Assembly (NCBI GenBank): GCA_026120035.1
Contig: JALRME010000003.1
Span: 1,426,001-1,490,000 of the forward strand
Reading direction: 5' to 3'
DNA from: Coleophoma eucalyptorum
Lineage: Eukaryota > Ascomycota > Leotiomycetes > Helotiales > Dermateaceae
DNA length: 64,000 bases
This document shows, one piece after another, positions 61,735-64,000 of the stretch. The notes beneath the pieces are model-generated. The model saw only the letters and a list, made by a program, of their open reading frames with translations. It ran no database searches and was not told the origin of the DNA. The position numbers were made by a program, and so were the translations under genes. The number at the start of each line of letters is the position of its first letter. Within the stretch, counting starts at the first letter, position 1.

Positions 61735-62497
61735 ATGGGTTGGTTCGACGGTGCATCAGAGATTGGATTAAGTCCTCACTACAAAACATCGTCGTCGTCG
61801 CATAAGCGCTCGCACAGTTCAGGAGGGGCATGGGTGCGACCTAAATCGCCCTCAAGACATCACTCGACAGGATCGATATTCGGATCCGGAAGCCATCATC
61901 ACAATGCATCTACTCGCTCATTCTTCAGTAAGTCGTTTTCTGCTCTTTCCAGATCCCCCCGGACTTCTGTACGCGCCGACTCGACTCCCCTTACCCAATC
62001 ACTCTCAATCCCACACACACACTCATTCCCCAACTTGCTTTCTGTCCCACCAATTCTTTCGAATTGAAATTTCTACGCATATACTGATCATATCTCACAA
62101 CCCAGGTTTCGGCGGCGGACGTTCGCATCGGCGAGCCTCACCACGATCAGGGTATCTAAAGCGAATGTACGCGCAACTCCGACGTCTCCTACGCGACTTG
62201 TTGTACTACATGAAGCGGCATCCCATGAAAGTGTTCATGCTGGTGATCATGCCTCTGATTACAGGTGGCGCCCTGACAGGCCTACTCCAGAAATTCGGCA
62301 TCCGCTTGCCTGGCGGCTTGGAGAGGATGCTAGGGATTCCATCGAGCGGTGCAGGACGTTATGGTGGCATTGAGCGCTTGGGACGAGATGGCCGCGGGGA
62401 TTTGCAATGGGAGCGTAGCAAGGTTACGGGCGAGGGTGTTAGGGGACTGATGGAGGGAGCTGGGGGATTGATGACGATGGCGAAGATGTTCATGTGA
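61735..62497 (+). CDS. Small uncharacterised protein with one predicted membrane span
   Basis: Two exons (61735-61927, 62106-62497) give 194 residues. I do not recognise a named family, though the MGWFDG start and the basic helix look conserved in style. Residues 14-75 are Ser/His/Arg-rich and disordered. Residues 81-104 form a basic helix (YLKRMYAQLRRLLRDLLYYMKR), followed by a hydrophobic span at 106-123 (KVFMLVIMPLITGGALTG), then LLQKFGIRLP and a Gly/Arg-rich tail. The single span with basic N-side flank suggests a tail-in-membrane or mitochondrial/ER location; this is inference. The intron has GTAAGT and CAG borders. The long pyrimidine-rich leader suggests strong or regulated expression. 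Confidence 0.75.
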
Positions 62498-62855
62498 ACA
62501 AAGGAGGAAAGTCATATGACAGGTAATGATGGATGCTGCGGAGGGTTGGACACTAACGAAAGAATGAATTTGGGAACCTGGCGTTTACGGAATATCTCTA
62601 AGCCATATACCTTTCCACATCACAAAATTTTATAGAGGATGCTCAGGCACGGCGCTCAATCGTGGTGTTCCTAAGCCGAAAGCAAGGCCTCTTTTTCGTC
62701 CTATTCACTTTTCCTTTAAATCAGATATAACTTATATGAAAGTATAGCAATAGAGGAGTATCAAAAATAAAATATGGAAAACACATTCAATTAAAAAAGG
62801 GAAATGGTCTATGTGAACTATATGAATGCAAAGATGCAACCTGCAATGAATTATG
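62498..62855. other. Convergent intergenic region
   Basis: It holds the 3' ends of two convergent genes and AT-rich sequence at about 62740-62800. No coding signal. Confidence 0.55.
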
Positions 62856-64000
62856 TTATCTGCTTTTGCCCTTCTTTCGGCCACCAACTGGTTTCCTTGA
62901 GACGACACTTTTACTTCGACTGGGTTCTGGCTCCTCCACAAAGACTTGCACCCCATTACCCAGCGGATCTTCACTTGACTCCTCCTCACTGCTGCTGCTT
63001 TCCTGGCTGTCAGGAACCTCAGCCTCATGTCTCAAGAGAGATTGATCTGAGTTGGTTCCCCGACTGTTACTGGAATAGCCGCCACCAATGGGTGGTGTGC
63101 GACGGACAGAAGAGTAAGTGACTTCGGCTGGACCAGAGGCATTCCGACGACCAGATGCTGTGGGCTGCATGAATTGTGGAGGAATGGGAGGGGGTTGTCC
63201 AGATGATGTTTGATATAGAAATGGATCAGCAGCATATTGAGAAGATATCGAACTGCGCCTTGAACTGGACGGTACCCAATCCTCATCATCGGGTAGAGGC
63301 CGACGAGAACTGTTACTTGCTGAAGATCCCGGGCGTGTACCGTCTGAAAAATGGCGACCGGCTTGTCCTTGTTGAAAGGGGAAAGGTGGTGGCGTGCCAC
63401 GCAACTCGCGGTTTGTTGCTGAGTGTGGCCTTGATGGAGAGTTGCGAGTGCTGCTTGACTGTGCAGGATAGTAGCCAAATGGTGCATATGTGGGGCCATC
63501 TGGACCAGCAATGAGCATGCCCGGTGCAGGTGCTCCAGCTTGGATATCATCAGATCTCCTTGATTTGCTCTTGCGGATAATAGGCTCCACACCGGCAATT
63601 GGCAGCGAAACGACATGTCGTTCGGTTTTTCTTCGACGGTCGCTTCCACTTCCAGAACCAGTTTTCTTCTTGGACTTTGCAGTAGCTGCAGACTGCATCC
63701 GTTTCCTTCTCTTTGTCAGAGCATCCAACTCATCCCGATTCAATTTCACCTCTCGCTTTCCCTTTTCCTCGGCTCTGCGAATCCGAGCCAGCGCCGATTG
63801 TACAAGCGCCTCTTCCTTATCCCGCATAGCAATTTGCATCGCATTATCACCCTCCTCTCCTATATCATCCGAGGACTCGTTTGACGTATCCGTATCATCA
63901 TAAGCATATTTCCTGCGTGCGCGTGACGCCGAAGCTAATTCTATTCCCGTGAACTGAAGCGGATCGCTAGCAAAACGTTTTTCCTTGAAATTCAAACCAA
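62856..64000 (-). CDS. Low-complexity protein, 5' partial, function unknown
   Basis: The frame is open to the window edge (GLNFKEKRFASDPLQFTGIELA...), so the start is outside. At least 381 residues are visible. No family is recognised. The first 90 residues are the most ordered: RARRKYAYDD, an acidic patch, then a helix RDKEEALVQSALARIRRAEEKGKREVKLNRDELDALTKRRKR that is probably coiled. A KRRKR plus Lys-rich run suggests nuclear targeting. The rest is Ser/Pro/Gly-rich and disordered with PPPFPF and PPPIPPQF runs, then an acidic Ser-Glu tract and a basic RKPVGGRKKGKSR end. It could be a scaffold or chromatin-related protein, but nothing in the sequence decides. Confidence 0.75.
   Translation of the reverse strand, partial: GLNFKEKRFASDPLQFTGIELASASRARRKYAYDDTDTSNESSDDIGEEGDNAMQIAMRDKEEALVQSALARIRRAEEKGKREVKLNRDELDALTKRRKRMQSAATAKSKKKTGSGSGSDRRRKTERHVVSLPIAGVEPIIRKSKSRRSDDIQAGAPAPGMLIAGPDGPTYAPFGYYPAQSSSTRNSPSRPHSATNRELRGTPPPFPFQQGQAGRHFSDGTRPGSSASNSSRRPLPDDEDWVPSSSRRSSISSQYAADPFLYQTSSGQPPPIPPQFMQPTASGRRNASGPAEVTYSSVRRTPPIGGGYSSNSRGTNSDQSLLRHEAEVPDSQESSSSEEESSEDPLGNGVQVFVEEPEPSRSKSVVSRKPVGGRKKGKSR

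Overview
The window is nuclear DNA of a filamentous ascomycete (Pezizomycotina). Genes are split by many short introns (about 49 to 150 bp, mostly GTAAGT-type donors, CTAAC-like branch sites, and TAG or CAG acceptors). Intergenic DNA is rich in simple repeats and polypyrimidine tracts. The gene set (Mph1-type helicase, SERCA pump, 14-3-3, SAC/5-phosphatase, hybrid histidine kinase, class 3 lipase, Dal5-like permease) is typical of that group. Helotiales-like fungi seem a plausible source, but that is an impression from protein style, not a test.

Layout, left to right. At 1-15.5 kb: the 3' part of a Tls1/HCA59 splicing-factor gene, a metallo-beta-lactamase-fold protein, the DNA repair helicase MPH1, a small secreted protein, ribosomal protein eL36, and a divergent pair of a UBX (TUG-like) protein and proteasome beta3. 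At 15.5-23.7 kb: a SERCA-type calcium ATPase, a 14-3-3 gene with an 8-nt microexon, and an unknown 200-aa protein. At 23.7-28.5 kb: a repeat-bearing stretch with no convincing gene. At 28.5-37.8 kb: Prp39, cytochrome c peroxidase, a carboxymuconolactone-decarboxylase-family protein and a secreted lipase. At 37.8-42.4 kb: a second large non-coding stretch. At 42.4-64 kb: a hybrid histidine kinase with an unresolved 5' end, a synaptojanin-like phosphoinositide phosphatase, a FAH-family enzyme divergent from the complex II assembly factor SDHAF1, a protein with a collagen-like Gly-X-Y segment, a Dal5-like transporter, homocysteine S-methyltransferase, a J-domain protein, a small single-span protein, and the C-terminal part of a low-complexity protein that leaves the window.

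Most genes are conserved housekeeping genes, each with its own promoter, and there is no biosynthetic cluster or operon-like logic. Two divergent pairs could be functionally linked: UBX protein/proteasome beta3 (Cdc48-proteasome pathway) and FAH-family enzyme/SDHAF1 (possibly oxaloacetate metabolism and succinate dehydrogenase). I found no mobile element, CRISPR array, rRNA, or tRNA that I could support, and no clear new multi-gene system. The best leads are the collagen-like protein, the histidine kinase 5' end, the FAH/SDHAF1 pair and the MPH1 promoter. All exon boundaries were placed by reading splice signals and checking that the reading frame closes; none has transcript support.
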